A stretch of 64,000 bases of DNA from positions 1,731,001 to 1,795,000 of the forward strand of contig NC_011365.1 in assembly GCF_000021325.1 (NCBI RefSeq). The letters are read 5' to 3'. This DNA comes from Gluconacetobacter diazotrophicus PA1 5. GTDB taxonomy: Bacteria > Pseudomonadota > Alphaproteobacteria > Acetobacterales > Acetobacteraceae. Below, piece by piece: positions 47,170-55,762 of this stretch (positions are counted from its first letter, which is position 1; each line of letters starts with the position of its first letter). A program made the translations under genes and the position numbers. The notes under the pieces were generated by a model. That model had not been told where the DNA came from, did no database searches, and was given only the letters and a program-made list of their open reading frames with translations.

Positions 47170-48909
47170 TTACAGCCCAAGCCCCCGTTTCCGCGCGAAC
47201 GACCAGTCGATCCCGCCATCGCCGCGCATGATGCCCGACACCTCCCGGCCGCGCTGTTTTTCCAGCGACGGCGACCACGGCACCAACTCGAAGCCCAGCC
47301 CGTCGTCGATCATGGCGAACCGGCCCGACGCCAGGTTGAAACGCTGACGGTAGGTGCCGGTAACGGGATCGCCCTCCCCGCTCCTCCGAAACGGCATCCC
47401 CGACTTCCCGGCAAGGCTCTGGCCCAGCGTCTTCAACTCCCGCTGGCGCAGTGTGGCGATCAGGTTCCGGGCATAACGGATGCTCCCGCCGTCGCGGCTG
47501 GCCAGCTCCTGCTCCATCAGATGATCCGCCCGCTTTTCCATCGCCTCTTTGACATCGGCGCCGAACCCGGTGGACGCCAGAGGGAGAGGCTCCCGTGCGA
47601 TCACCTGCCGGTCGAGCCAGGTCGAGCCCTCCGCCGTCACCTGCCGCTCCAGCGTGAAATCCGAACGCACGGCCAGCGCGACACGATCACGTCCCTGTTT
47701 GTCGGTGAAACGCCGCAATTCCACGATCGAACCGACCGATCCATCGCCAGCGGCTTCGAGGTGCGGCAGGCGGACATGGTGCGTGCGCCCATCAATCCCG
47801 TCGATCACCGCATAGGCCGTGCCGCGCAGCTCATCATCAAGGCCACGATCGACCAGCCGACCGATCACGGGATCGGTAGTATCCTCTCCCGCCAGCACCC
47901 AGGATGATGCGGCACGGTCGATCTTCTGCTCCGCCAGCCCTCGGTGGATGCGTTTGATGATGTCGTTACGCTCGCTGATCTCCCGAAGCGTCGCCTCCGC
48001 GCTCTCGTCCATCCGCCAGCGATCCGGCCCGACCTGATGTGCCAGCCCCATGGTTTCCAGACGGCGAAGACGACCCTGCTTCACCGTCGCGAAGGCGTCC
48101 GGTGTTTCGCCCGGTGTGCGCCCGAGATCAATGGCGCCGTCCGCTCCGGCGTCCTTCTGAAGCTGGCGGTCAAGCTGGGTCCAGCGGTCGGCGTTCACCT
48201 GCCGCTCGACCGCCTGATGGATGTCGTGATCCGTGCGCGGCCCGAGTTCCAACGTCACGAGATCCTGGGCACGGGCGCGCATCCCCTCGCGGATATAATC
48301 ACGCGCGATCACCAGCTCAGAGCCATCCTCCGCCACGCCCCGCACGATGACGTGCAGATGGGGATGCGCTGTGTTCCAGTGATCGACGGCGACCCAGTCG
48401 AGTTTCGTGCCGAGATCGGACTCCATCTGCCCCATCAGATCCCGTGCGAAAGCCCGCAGGTCCGACATCTCCGGCGCATCCTCTGGCGAGACGATGAAGC
48501 GGAAATGATGACGATCACCGTCGCAGCGTTCGGCGAAGTCCGAGGCGCGGATGTCGTCGCTGTCCTTGCCGAACAGGCGCGCATCCTCTTCGTCCCGCGT
48601 TACCCCCTCCCGACGCAGGTAACGGAGATGCGCTGCCAGCGGTGTGGCACGCGGGGCATGCCGCACGACGCGGGCCTTGATGACGACGCCCCGCGAGCGG
48701 CTGGTCAGCAGGCGATTGGCCGCATGGGCGGCAGCCCAGCCACGGCCGAAACTGGAGCGCCGGCCAGAGGTGATTTTCCCTGCGCGCGAGACCCGGCCAC
48801 CAGCCCGCTGCACGGACGCCAGCACCTGTGTCACGAAGGGGCGCGCCTGACGGGCACGGGTGGAGCGGATGCGACCAGGCCTGACCCGGAATTCCTCGTC
48901 CCTGTTCAT
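47170..48909 (-). CDS. VirD2/RlxS-type relaxase (DUF3363 C-terminal domain)
   Basis: The ATG at 48909 gives MNRDEEFRVRPGRIRSTRAR and 579 residues. The metal-binding three-histidine motif of relaxases is in NTAHPHLHVIVRGVAEDGSE. The large C-terminal part resembles DUF3363, seen in relaxases of alphaproteobacterial integrative elements. It would nick at oriT and lead the strand into a recipient. A 10-bp inverted repeat lies 59 bases above its start (48968-48996). Transport genes usually follow; here a flavin reductase-like gene follows instead. Confidence 0.88.
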   Translation of the reverse strand: MNRDEEFRVRPGRIRSTRARQARPFVTQVLASVQRAGGRVSRAGKITSGRRSSFGRGWAAAHAANRLLTSRSRGVVIKARVVRHAPRATPLAAHLRYLRREGVTRDEEDARLFGKDSDDIRASDFAERCDGDRHHFRFIVSPEDAPEMSDLRAFARDLMGQMESDLGTKLDWVAVDHWNTAHPHLHVIVRGVAEDGSELVIARDYIREGMRARAQDLVTLELGPRTDHDIHQAVERQVNADRWTQLDRQLQKDAGADGAIDLGRTPGETPDAFATVKQGRLRRLETMGLAHQVGPDRWRMDESAEATLREISERNDIIKRIHRGLAEQKIDRAASSWVLAGEDTTDPVIGRLVDRGLDDELRGTAYAVIDGIDGRTHHVRLPHLEAAGDGSVGSIVELRRFTDKQGRDRVALAVRSDFTLERQVTAEGSTWLDRQVIAREPLPLASTGFGADVKEAMEKRADHLMEQELASRDGGSIRYARNLIATLRQRELKTLGQSLAGKSGMPFRRSGEGDPVTGTYRQRFNLASGRFAMIDDGLGFELVPWSPSLEKQRGREVSGIMRGDGGIDWSFARKRGLGL

Positions 48910-48967
48910 GAAAACTGCCCTGCACCGCGCGAAAGATCGCGCCGGATCAAAGAGATGACACTTAGAT

Positions 48968-48996
48968 GCGAGGTGCGGAGTTTCCACGCACCTCGC
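48968..48996. promoter_or_regulatory. Candidate oriT inverted repeat upstream of the relaxase
   Basis: GCGAGGTGCG (48968-48977) and CGCACCTCGC (48987-48996) form a perfect 10-bp inverted repeat around nine bases, within 60 bases of the relaxase start. Relaxase binding repeats are normally found there. The nic site is not identified. Confidence 0.5.
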
Positions 48997-49189
48997 CACA
49001 AGACTTCAAAAATCCCGGAAAACAGCCACCCCAACCGAGCCGCGATGTGCGGCCTTTTATCCAGCCCTCTTAATCGGGCGGGTTTTTTGGTCAAGTTTTT
49101 CATTCTTCGTTTTCCTTTAGCTTCCTTTCACGATCACAGTTCTGCTCCTGGACTGGCATCTCGGCCCTGACTGAGGGTTCGTGGCACGC

Positions 49190-50715
49190 CGTGCACTCTT
49201 CCGCGCTCAGCGACGACTGATATGCCGCCCCATCCGTGGATGGGCGGCCGGCCTTTCGTCGTGGCGCATTTTGCCATCGGATTCACGGGGCAGCATCACA
49301 GGCACTCGAGCGGAGTCCCACGAGGCGTTCACCTGCGCGTGCTCCAGGCAAGATATCGTGCTTCCCGTCGTCCTCGACTGCACCCTTCCCCATCCGCCTT
49401 GGCGGATCTCCCTGTTCAGAACGCCGCGGTCATCCCGACACGCGGCGGAACATTCCTTTGCAGCTGGACACTCACGCGAGCGCCCGCGGCAATTTGCGGT
49501 TCTTGCAAGCGATATGACGGGCCCGCTCTTCGGGATCGACGGCCGGACCGCCGTCATAGACCGTTCCGTCGAGCCACATGGCATGCATGATCACGGCCAT
49601 CTTGCGCGCCACGGCGACCGCCGCCTTGCGATGGCAGGACCGTTTCGCCAGTTCCAGGCCCCAGGTCCGCAGCTTGTCGCGCCCCTTGAAACGCGTCAGC
49701 AGGACCGACGCCGCTTCATAGAGGGACCGCCGCACCTCCGGATCGCCGGCCTTGCTGATGCGTCCCTGCACATCGATGCTGGTACCCGACTGCCAGCGCC
49801 GCGACGTCAGGCCGAAATACGCCGCGACGTCGCGCGAGCGCCGGAAGCGCGACGGATCGTCGATCGCCGTCATCACGCCAAGCGCGGTCACCGGCCCCAC
49901 CCCCGGAATGGCCATGAACCGCCGGCACACCTCGTCACCCGCGACGATCCGCACCACCAGCTTGTGCAGCCGGGTATATTCTTCCCAGAGCACGGCCTTC
50001 GCCCGCAGCATCGCCTCCATGAGATCGCGGGTCAGCGCGTCCTGCGCCACGGCCTCGCGAACGGCGGTGTCGAAGCGCGCCCGCGAGACCGTGCCCAGGC
50101 GGATACCGAACGCCTTGAGCGAATGGCGGATCGTATTCTCGAGATCCATGAATTTGCGCTTGAGCGTGCTGCGCTGGGTCAGGATCAGACGCAGCCGATA
50201 GCTTGCTTCGCTCTTGATATGGGCCGTCCGGAACCAGCCGGTGCGCACGATATGCGCGATCCCCAGCGCGTCCGCCTTGTCGGTCTTGTTGCGCTGCGCC
50301 GACATCGCCGCCCGCACGTGTTTCGTCTCCAGGCAGACCGCCGGCAGGCCCAGCGCCAGCATCTCCGGATGCAGCCAGGGCGACAGGGAACCTGCCTCGT
50401 GACCCATACGGCGCAGGCGCGGCAGGAACGGCTTCACGGCATCCCTGAGCGCAGCCGGGTCCGTGGCCACCGTCGTTTCCAGATGCACGGTGCCCTGCTC
50501 GTCCACCACACAGACCGCCGTTTCGTCGATCGACACATCGAGACCGCAAAAGAATTCCATCGCACGCCTCCCGCGCTGCTGTTTCACCGCGGCAACTCTA
50601 CCTTCTTTCCGGCCCGGGAGACCGCCAATCGACGACGACCGCTCAGGCCCGATTACGGCTGGCACTCCCTCTTCTGCCCTCTTTTCGCCCCTTTACCCCC
50701 TGCCCTGCACACTGT
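49190..50715 (-). mobile_element. IS110-family insertion sequence (ends approximate)
   Basis: A single intact IS110 transposase gene lies between the lytic transglycosylase and the relaxase, which are normally close together. IS110 elements lack clear terminal repeats, so the ends are guesses. About 270 bases after the transposase gene (49200-49471) hold no gene but contain hairpins at 49223-49247 and 49392-49407. This is suggestive of the bridge-RNA-bearing non-coding end. Confidence 0.6.
49472..50560 (-). CDS. IS110-family DEDD transposase/recombinase
   Basis: The ATG at 50560 gives MEFFCGLDVSIDETAVCVVD and 362 residues. The N-terminal RuvC-like DEDD residues are in FFCGLDVSID, VCLETKHVRAAM and RNKTDKADALGIAH. 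The C-terminal Tnp20 domain has RFMAIPGVGPVTALGVMTAI and the catalytic serine in DVQGRISKAGDPEVRRSLYE. It probably works with an RNA encoded in a non-coding end. Intact. Confidence 0.93.
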   Translation of the reverse strand: MEFFCGLDVSIDETAVCVVDEQGTVHLETTVATDPAALRDAVKPFLPRLRRMGHEAGSLSPWLHPEMLALGLPAVCLETKHVRAAMSAQRNKTDKADALGIAHIVRTGWFRTAHIKSEASYRLRLILTQRSTLKRKFMDLENTIRHSLKAFGIRLGTVSRARFDTAVREAVAQDALTRDLMEAMLRAKAVLWEEYTRLHKLVVRIVAGDEVCRRFMAIPGVGPVTALGVMTAIDDPSRFRRSRDVAAYFGLTSRRWQSGTSIDVQGRISKAGDPEVRRSLYEAASVLLTRFKGRDKLRTWGLELAKRSCHRKAAVAVARKMAVIMHAMWLDGTVYDGGPAVDPEERARHIACKNRKLPRALA

Positions 50716-50717
50716 CA

Positions 50718-51371
50718 TCATGGCCGCGATCCCATGCCGCCACGCACCATGAACAGACCATCCGATCGCGGCATGATCCCCGACATATCGCGCACAGACG
50801 CGACCGTCGTGTTGCGATCTGGCTGCACAATGAAGAGCGGCGCACGGGTCCAGGCAAACCGATCGGCTACCGCAATCATGACGGAAGCACCGCCGCCACC
50901 TCCAATGATCGGCGCCACGGCAGCGACATAGGCGCGCGTTTCCGATGGAAGCGGACGCCCTGCCAGAGACGCCTCATAGCGATCGGGACCGGCGTTATAG
51001 GCGGCGAGAAAACCCGACGAACCGTAACGGTCATGCAGTTCGCGGAGATAGGCCGCGCCCGCCAGAATGTTGTCGCGCGGGTCGTAGGGATCGCGGCCAA
51101 GATGGTGCCGGAGGCGCAGATCCGCCCATGTGCCGGGCATAATCTGCATCAGCCCCATCGCCCCCGCTGATGAAACGACGCCCGGATCACCTGCACTCTC
51201 GGCGCCCATGACGGCCCTAATCCAGGTCGCCGGAATGTCGAAACGCCGCGCGGCCTCAGCGATCTCGGCGGCATACGGGACGTCGATTGTCTGCGCCGAT
51301 ACAGCAACTGGCGACATGGACACGAGACATCCCCCTGCTAACAAACACACGATCAGGGTCTGACTGCGCAT
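50718..51371 (-). CDS. Lytic transglycosylase of the transfer module
   Basis: The ATG at 51371 gives MRSQTLIVCLLAGGCLVSMS with a signal peptide cut after ...PVAVSAQT, 217 residues in all. The SLT domain has the catalytic glutamate in VMGAESAGDPGVVSSAGAMG, then LMQIMPGTWADLRLRH and FLAAYNAGPDRYEASLAGRP. It would open peptidoglycan for a transfer channel. It starts five bases after the DUF736 gene. IS110 lies directly downstream. Confidence 0.9.
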   Translation of the reverse strand: MRSQTLIVCLLAGGCLVSMSPVAVSAQTIDVPYAAEIAEAARRFDIPATWIRAVMGAESAGDPGVVSSAGAMGLMQIMPGTWADLRLRHHLGRDPYDPRDNILAGAAYLRELHDRYGSSGFLAAYNAGPDRYEASLAGRPLPSETRAYVAAVAPIIGGGGGASVMIAVADRFAWTRAPLFIVQPDRNTTVASVRDMSGIMPRSDGLFMVRGGMGSRP

Positions 51372-51375
51372 GACG

Positions 51376-51711
51376 TCAGTCCCGCCCGTCGCGCCTCTGG
51401 GGGCGGCTCCAGTGCAGCGACCAGAGACCGCCATTGCTGCCATCACGGAACAAATTGGCGCGTAACGGTTGCGGCAGAAGCGGATCGTCGATCAGCAGGG
51501 CAACGTAATCGCCGGCACGCTCGCCCGTGCGTTTCCAGCCGACACCAATCTCCGGGCCGTCTTCGTCATCGCGATGGATGCGGTAATCCGGGGCGTTGTC
51601 GGAATCCGATTTCTCGGCCGGCACGATGACGATCTCATGGGAACCAAGGAAGGTCTGGATGCGTCCGGCAAAGCCGGTCTTGTCGCGCGTGAAACTACCG
51701 ATCTGCGGCAT
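51376..51711 (-). CDS. DUF736 family protein
   Basis: This 111-residue protein matches DUF736: MPQIGSFTRDKTGFAGRIQT, then DYRIHRDDEDGPEIGVGWKR and GDYVALLIDDPLLPQPLRAN. These small proteins accompany transfer modules of alphaproteobacterial elements; the role is unknown. The start overlaps the S26 peptidase stop. Confidence 0.88.
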   Translation of the reverse strand: MPQIGSFTRDKTGFAGRIQTFLGSHEIVIVPAEKSDSDNAPDYRIHRDDEDGPEIGVGWKRTGERAGDYVALLIDDPLLPQPLRANLFRDGSNGGLWSLHWSRPQRRDGRD

Positions 51712-52300
51712 GGGAAGTCTCCATAGCGATGTTGGGAAAAGACGGCATCGGCCTGTCAGCGAAGAGACCGTGCCAGACGAAATGGCCGTCGCCGCGCGCG
51801 TCGGTATAGAGCGGCGTCGCCCGGCCGATCACTGCGGCACGCGGGAGCAGGCCGAAATAGCGGCCGTCCAGGCTGTCTTGAACCGACGGGTTCATGAGGA
51901 AAATCTGATCCGGTGCAATGCGGCGGCAGCCCTGCCAGACTGGCAACACTCGACCGCGCCGATCGCGGTCCTGCGCTTCGCCGAGCTTTACGCCATCAAC
52001 CGTGACAGTGCGCCCGACACGGCAGACCTGTTGCCCAGGCAGCGCCGCCACAGGCTTCAGCAGCGGCACACCCCGCCCAATATAGCCGCGCCGCGCCATG
52101 AAATCGGCCAGCGGTTTCGGCGGCCTGACGGCGACCAGATCACCAGCCTTCAGCCCATTCGGCGCTACGAGATCGTACAAACCAAGCGGCGTACTGGCGG
52201 AAGCGTTCCAGAGCAACTTCACCGGCACGGGGACGATGGCAGCGACGGCCACGCCCATCGCGGCAAAATATGTCGCCATGACATAACCGAAGCGGGTCAT
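51695..52300 (-). CDS. traF: TraF-like S26 signal peptidase
   Basis: This 201-residue membrane-anchored peptidase has one N-terminal hydrophobic helix. The nucleophile serine lies in WNASASTPLGLYDLVAP and the general-base lysine in VPLLKPVAALPGQQVCRVG. The TraF type processes the conjugative pilin; here the pilin (TrbC) gene is not in the window. It overlaps the DUF2840 gene by four bases. Confidence 0.88.
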   Translation of the reverse strand: MTRFGYVMATYFAAMGVAVAAIVPVPVKLLWNASASTPLGLYDLVAPNGLKAGDLVAVRPPKPLADFMARRGYIGRGVPLLKPVAALPGQQVCRVGRTVTVDGVKLGEAQDRDRRGRVLPVWQGCRRIAPDQIFLMNPSVQDSLDGRYFGLLPRAAVIGRATPLYTDARGDGHFVWHGLFADRPMPSFPNIAMETSHAADR

Positions 52301-52812
52301 GGCACGATCTCCCGCCGTCTGAGCCAGGCCCGATGACGTGCCATCGTGTAGGCGCGCGGCCGCTCACCGGCGTTCAGCCGATTGCCAACATGCCGCCAGT
52401 GATCGGGCGCGACCATGCAGGCGTCGATACCGGCCTCTTCCACCGCATCGATATGACGGAGCACCTGTTGCACCTTCGGCCAGCCCGCGACCCGCAGCAG
52501 GATTTCGGCACCGGGCCGGACGAATGGCACGGTCTGGCTGGGTTCGCCCGGTGCCACGGCGCGCAGGATGTCGATGCGCGATGCGATCGTGCCGAAATCA
52601 TTGGCCGCCCAGCGAACGAAGGCGAAGACGCTGCCGGGACGGAAGAAGAAGATACGGCGGCGTCGGTCGAGGATCTGTTCCTGAGCCTCATGGCCGAACC
52701 TGACCCAGTTCTCGACCCGCTTCTCGATGTGGGTCAGTTCGACATGGGTTAATGCGTCGCGTGCGAACGGCAGGGCGTTGCCCCGCGCACGGGCAGTTGT
52801 GGTGCTGCTCAT
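52297..52812 (-). CDS. DUF2840 family protein
   Basis: The ATG at 52812 gives 171 residues. The sequence matches DUF2840: LTHVELTHIEKRVENWVRFG, RRIFFFRPGSVFAFVRWAAN and KVQQVLRHIDAVEEAGIDAC. These proteins sit between the replication/partition genes and the TraF-like peptidase in related elements; function unknown. Its start overlaps the initiator stop, where related elements carry a ParA gene. Confidence 0.85.
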   Translation of the reverse strand: MSSTTTARARGNALPFARDALTHVELTHIEKRVENWVRFGHEAQEQILDRRRRIFFFRPGSVFAFVRWAANDFGTIASRIDILRAVAPGEPSQTVPFVRPGAEILLRVAGWPKVQQVLRHIDAVEEAGIDACMVAPDHWRHVGNRLNAGERPRAYTMARHRAWLRRREIVP

Positions 52813-53927
52813 GGCCCGTCTCCCGGCATGGGAGAAAGACCACACGCGTGAGGATCAGGCGGCCAGTCAGCGGCACCGGCACCACGGTCGGTATCCGGTC
52901 GCCCCAACATCAAAAAGTTAGAGTCTAAGTTAGACTCTAAGTTAAGAGCGCGATTTTGCGTTTCAGGCCAAAGACTTAACTGGGGTTCGTGCGCCTGAAA
53001 TCCCGATAGTGATGCGCCCGAAGTCCCGATAGTCCCTGCGCCCGAAATCCCGTGTCCATCCACACCGTCATCCACAGGCACTGTGGATAAGTTTAAGGGG
53101 CGAATATGCAGCAGGTTCCGCCGCCCCTCGCGTCGGATCGCGAGGCGATAACCGGGAAGCGACTGGCGAGCGGCGATGCGCCGCAGGTCGAGTGCGAAAT
53201 CGGAAACACGCGCCAGGCTGCCGGATTTTTCGTGGAGATGGGCGATCTCGAACAGCCAGCCCTGTGGCTGATGTCCGGCATGTTTGCGGGCAACGCGGTA
53301 AAGCCAGCGTTCGATGCCGCCCGTCAGACGGAAATAGGCCGGATCGATGGTCAGGACCAGCGACCGGTCGATAACGCCACGATAGAACCAGTCCGGCAGA
53401 ACGCACTCCATGCCTTCGACACGGCCGTCGCGGGTGGTCCGTTCCTCCCATTCGTTGATCCAGGAGAACTGGTGGCGACGCCAATGCTCGCCATTACGGA
53501 TGGTGGTGCGGATCACCGTCGATTGCAGGCGGGCGAATGCGGCCTTGAGCAGGCGGTATTCCCTTGCGCCCGTGGCACGGCCCACGGCCGTCAGAAGCTG
53601 GTACGGGGTGAAGCGCAGGAAGCGGGATGTCCTGAGGCCACCATTCTCGGCCTCGACGATCTGGCTGGCAGCCCAGATCAGCACATCGGCATCCCAGATC
53701 GTCGCCATGCCATGCTCTGCCAGGCCATAAATCTCGACCCGCTGGCCCCCGGCCTCGTACAGGATCGGGGCGACCCGCTTTACCTTGGAAAGCGAGAAGA
53801 ACGGGCGCTCCATCAGGTCGCGCTGGTCGCGGGGGCTAGCATCGCCACCCGCGATCACGAAGGGATCGAGGCGCAGCCGCTCGCTCTCCCGCGCATGTTG
53901 GCCACGCGGTGGCATGACGCCGGCCAT
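52809..53927 (-). CDS. RepA-type replication initiator
   Basis: This 372-residue protein resembles the RPA/RepA initiator family: LMERPFFSLSKVKRVAPILY, WDADVLIWAASQIVEAENGG, RFLRFTPYQLLTAVGRATGA and SLVLTIDPAYFRLTGGIERW. After about residue 285 the protein is low-complexity, encoded by DNA repeats (iteron-like, then a palindrome), and ends with an unusual Pro/Gly-rich tail. It follows the AlpA-like gene with no gap. No parA is present after it. Replication of an excised form is the likely role. Confidence 0.85.
   Translation of the reverse strand: MAGVMPPRGQHARESERLRLDPFVIAGGDASPRDQRDLMERPFFSLSKVKRVAPILYEAGGQRVEIYGLAEHGMATIWDADVLIWAASQIVEAENGGLRTSRFLRFTPYQLLTAVGRATGAREYRLLKAAFARLQSTVIRTTIRNGEHWRRHQFSWINEWEERTTRDGRVEGMECVLPDWFYRGVIDRSLVLTIDPAYFRLTGGIERWLYRVARKHAGHQPQGWLFEIAHLHEKSGSLARVSDFALDLRRIAARQSLPGYRLAIRREGRRNLLHIRPLNLSTVPVDDGVDGHGISGAGTIGTSGASLSGFQAHEPQLSLWPETQNRALNLESNLDSNFLMLGRPDTDRGAGAADWPPDPHACGLSPMPGDGP
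52918..52940. repeat. AT-rich 11-bp inverted repeat inside the initiator gene
   Basis: TTAGAGTCTAA (52918-52928) and TTAGACTCTAA (52930-52940) are perfect inverted copies separated by one base. They lie 50 bases from the iteron-like repeats, as an origin melting region might. Confidence 0.65.
52991..53057. repeat. Three tandem iteron-like repeats inside the initiator gene
   Basis: Copies begin at 52991, 53014 and 53038 with the core GCGCCCGAAATCCCGATAGT (one or two changes per copy, the last partial). The spacing is 23-24 bases, about two helical turns. They encode the GISGAGTIGTSGASLSG stretch of the initiator. Confidence 0.7.
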
Positions 53928-54197
53928 TCAAAGGGTCGCCTTTTCGGCCGGGGTCAGCGGACGGGCCGGAAAGACACGGCAGGATGTCTCATCGGTGGTA
54001 GACCTGCGGACACCATTCTCGACCCAGCCCTGAAGATCTGGGAGAGCGTAAACGATACGGCCACCGATCTTGCGATAGGTCGGGCCGGTACCATAGGTCC
54101 GGTGCTTTTCCAGCGTACGGATGGAAATGCCAAGGAAGCGCGCCGCATCGGGCGTGCGCAGGAAACGGGGCGGCAACCCCGTCTTGGGATCGAGCAT
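53928..54197 (-). CDS. AlpA-like helix-turn-helix regulator
   Basis: The ATG at 54197 gives MLDPKTGLPPRFLRTPDAAR and 89 residues. A MerR/excisionase-type HTH reads FLRTPDAARFLGISIRTLEK followed by GPTYRKIGGRIVYALPDLQG. It likely controls the replication and transfer operon that begins directly at its stop codon. Earlier in-frame ATGs add a low-complexity N-terminus and are less likely. Confidence 0.85.
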   Translation of the reverse strand: MLDPKTGLPPRFLRTPDAARFLGISIRTLEKHRTYGTGPTYRKIGGRIVYALPDLQGWVENGVRRSTTDETSCRVFPARPLTPAEKATL

Positions 54198-54608
54198 GAT
54201 CGGGCCTCCGGTTGGGTTCGGCGGCTGTCGGTCACGACAGCGGGCCATGGCGAACCGTGGTGGAGGATCGGCGGGATGGAGAGTGCCGGAAGCAGATGAG
54301 GTGATTCCGGCATTCCACGTCACTTAATCAGGGGCAGGATAGCTTGCATAAGGCATTTCGCTGGCAGGAGGGGTAAAAATGAGTGCAGGACCTTGAAAAC
54401 ATTCGATGGTAGGAAAATTTGCTTTGGTATATCCGGTTAAAAGACGGCGCCAATCGGACTGGTCGTCAAGCGGACATGGCTTCGCTCTCCTAAATTACTG
54501 CTTTCTCGCCAAAGTGTACTCCAAATGGTAGAATTAATTCAGAACTTTACGTTGTACGTTACGATTATTTATTACTTTAATTAATAAATGCAGCACGCAT
54601 ATAATATA
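54198..54608. other. Intergenic stretch at the border of the AT-rich cargo
   Basis: No gene is seen. Base composition falls sharply to the right of about 54330. The stretch must hold the promoter of the AlpA-rep operon. An AT-only stem (ATTTATTA 54567-54574 with TAATAAAT 54582-54589) may end the leftward cargo operon. Confidence 0.5.
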
Positions 54609-55319
54609 TTATACTTGATACACGCTATACCAATCAGTGTTCCATCCTAAGTTCTGACACAATTCCAAAAGTTCATGCTCGTCATTGATACCATTATTAG
54701 TTATAATATTATGCGTTTCTTTGTTTACAATAAGACCATTACCAATCAAACCCGAAAGATGAGGATAAATTGCAACAGATCTTATATGAGAGAATTCGCA
54801 GCTTGCAATATCAAGAGGTGATCCATCAAGCTCGTCTATACATGACATCGATATTCTTTGTTGTTTGAGGCGTTGCTTCACTGTCATTAAATGTTCATAA
54901 AACTCTGCTCTAGTAATTCTGGCCTTATCGCAATCTCTTATTGCTCTGTAGAACGCTTCTGAGACACGAAGATAGTTTTCACGAGCCAAGCCTCGCGCGC
55001 ACTGGATATTGACATCCAATATTTCCAGTATAGATGATCCACGAACAAATAAATAATCGCCATCTATATGCTTATTGGAGTCGTCTATTCCACCAATTAA
55101 ATACCTTGAATTTTGGGGCGTTGTACGTAAAATTGTATGCATATATTGCGAGTTTATCCAAACTCGACCGGAAGAATCAATAATCGCCGCAGAATCCCAA
55201 GCATTTTTGATAGAATTTATTGTAGACTGATTCAATAGGTCGTTTTGAATGCGAGGAATACTATAATCGCCAGCCGGAGATGTGAAACTGTATGGAACGA
55301 TAGGATTAGACATTTCCAA
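54609..55319 (-). CDS. AT-rich cargo protein with a possible HNH-like C-terminus
   Basis: This 236-residue protein was not recognised as a whole. The C-terminal part CEFSHIRSVAIYPHLSGLIG then NGLIVNKETHNIITNNGIND resembles the beta-beta-alpha core of HNH nucleases (Cys/His pair, NGL, then a second His). The middle is helical (RENYLRVSEAFYRAIRDCDK). Codon use is strongly AT-biased, unlike flanking genes. It overlaps the previous gene by 14 bases and is the last of a three-gene operon. A DNA-targeting defence role is only a guess. Confidence 0.5.
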   Translation of the reverse strand: MEMSNPIVPYSFTSPAGDYSIPRIQNDLLNQSTINSIKNAWDSAAIIDSSGRVWINSQYMHTILRTTPQNSRYLIGGIDDSNKHIDGDYLFVRGSSILEILDVNIQCARGLARENYLRVSEAFYRAIRDCDKARITRAEFYEHLMTVKQRLKQQRISMSCIDELDGSPLDIASCEFSHIRSVAIYPHLSGLIGNGLIVNKETHNIITNNGINDEHELLELCQNLGWNTDWYSVYQV

Positions 55320-55743
55320 TCATTTCCTTATACATTTGTTCCATCTTATTCCAAGCATCCTTAGATTTTGGATGTTTGCAAATATCTTCATGTAAATATT
55401 TTGATAATTCTTTTTTCCATTTGGAGGCTATGTCCTTTTTTTTATAATGCAATGGCGTAACCCCCAACTGTTTCTGTCTATTTTTTCCATCTAATTCGAC
55501 CAAACTATAGATAATCTTATCTGCTTTTGTTTTAAAAAAATCAATTTTTTCATCTTCTGCTTTTGCAGGAAAAATTATTAGTCGATCAATAAGTGTGCGA
55601 AGGTCGTTCCAGCTCTTAACATTAATATGAATGCCTCCCCCTAACTCATTCTCAATCATACGACAAACAGTGTCTAGATCACCCAAACCTTCTAGATTGC
55701 TTGTATCTACATACTCAGTCATACTCATTTGAACGTGCCCCAT
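55306..55743 (-). CDS. Unknown AT-rich cargo protein
   Basis: This 145-residue protein was not recognised. It has DTVCRMIENELGGGIHINVK and WNDLRTLIDRLIIFPAKAED, followed by a lysine-rich helical C-terminal half (KKDIASKWKKELSKYLHEDI). No membrane segment or signal peptide is seen. It is the middle gene of a leftward operon, 19 bases after the upstream gene and overlapping the downstream one, so all three probably work together. Confidence 0.5.
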   Translation of the reverse strand: MGHVQMSMTEYVDTSNLEGLGDLDTVCRMIENELGGGIHINVKSWNDLRTLIDRLIIFPAKAEDEKIDFFKTKADKIIYSLVELDGKNRQKQLGVTPLHYKKKDIASKWKKELSKYLHEDICKHPKSKDAWNKMEQMYKEMIGNV

Positions 55744-55762
55744 ACTAGGTCAGCATATTGTT

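Noticed and set aside
49207..49584. Small minus-strand gene downstream of the IS110 transposase
   Set aside because: No family resemblance, overlaps the transposase 3' end; more consistent with the non-coding end of the element.
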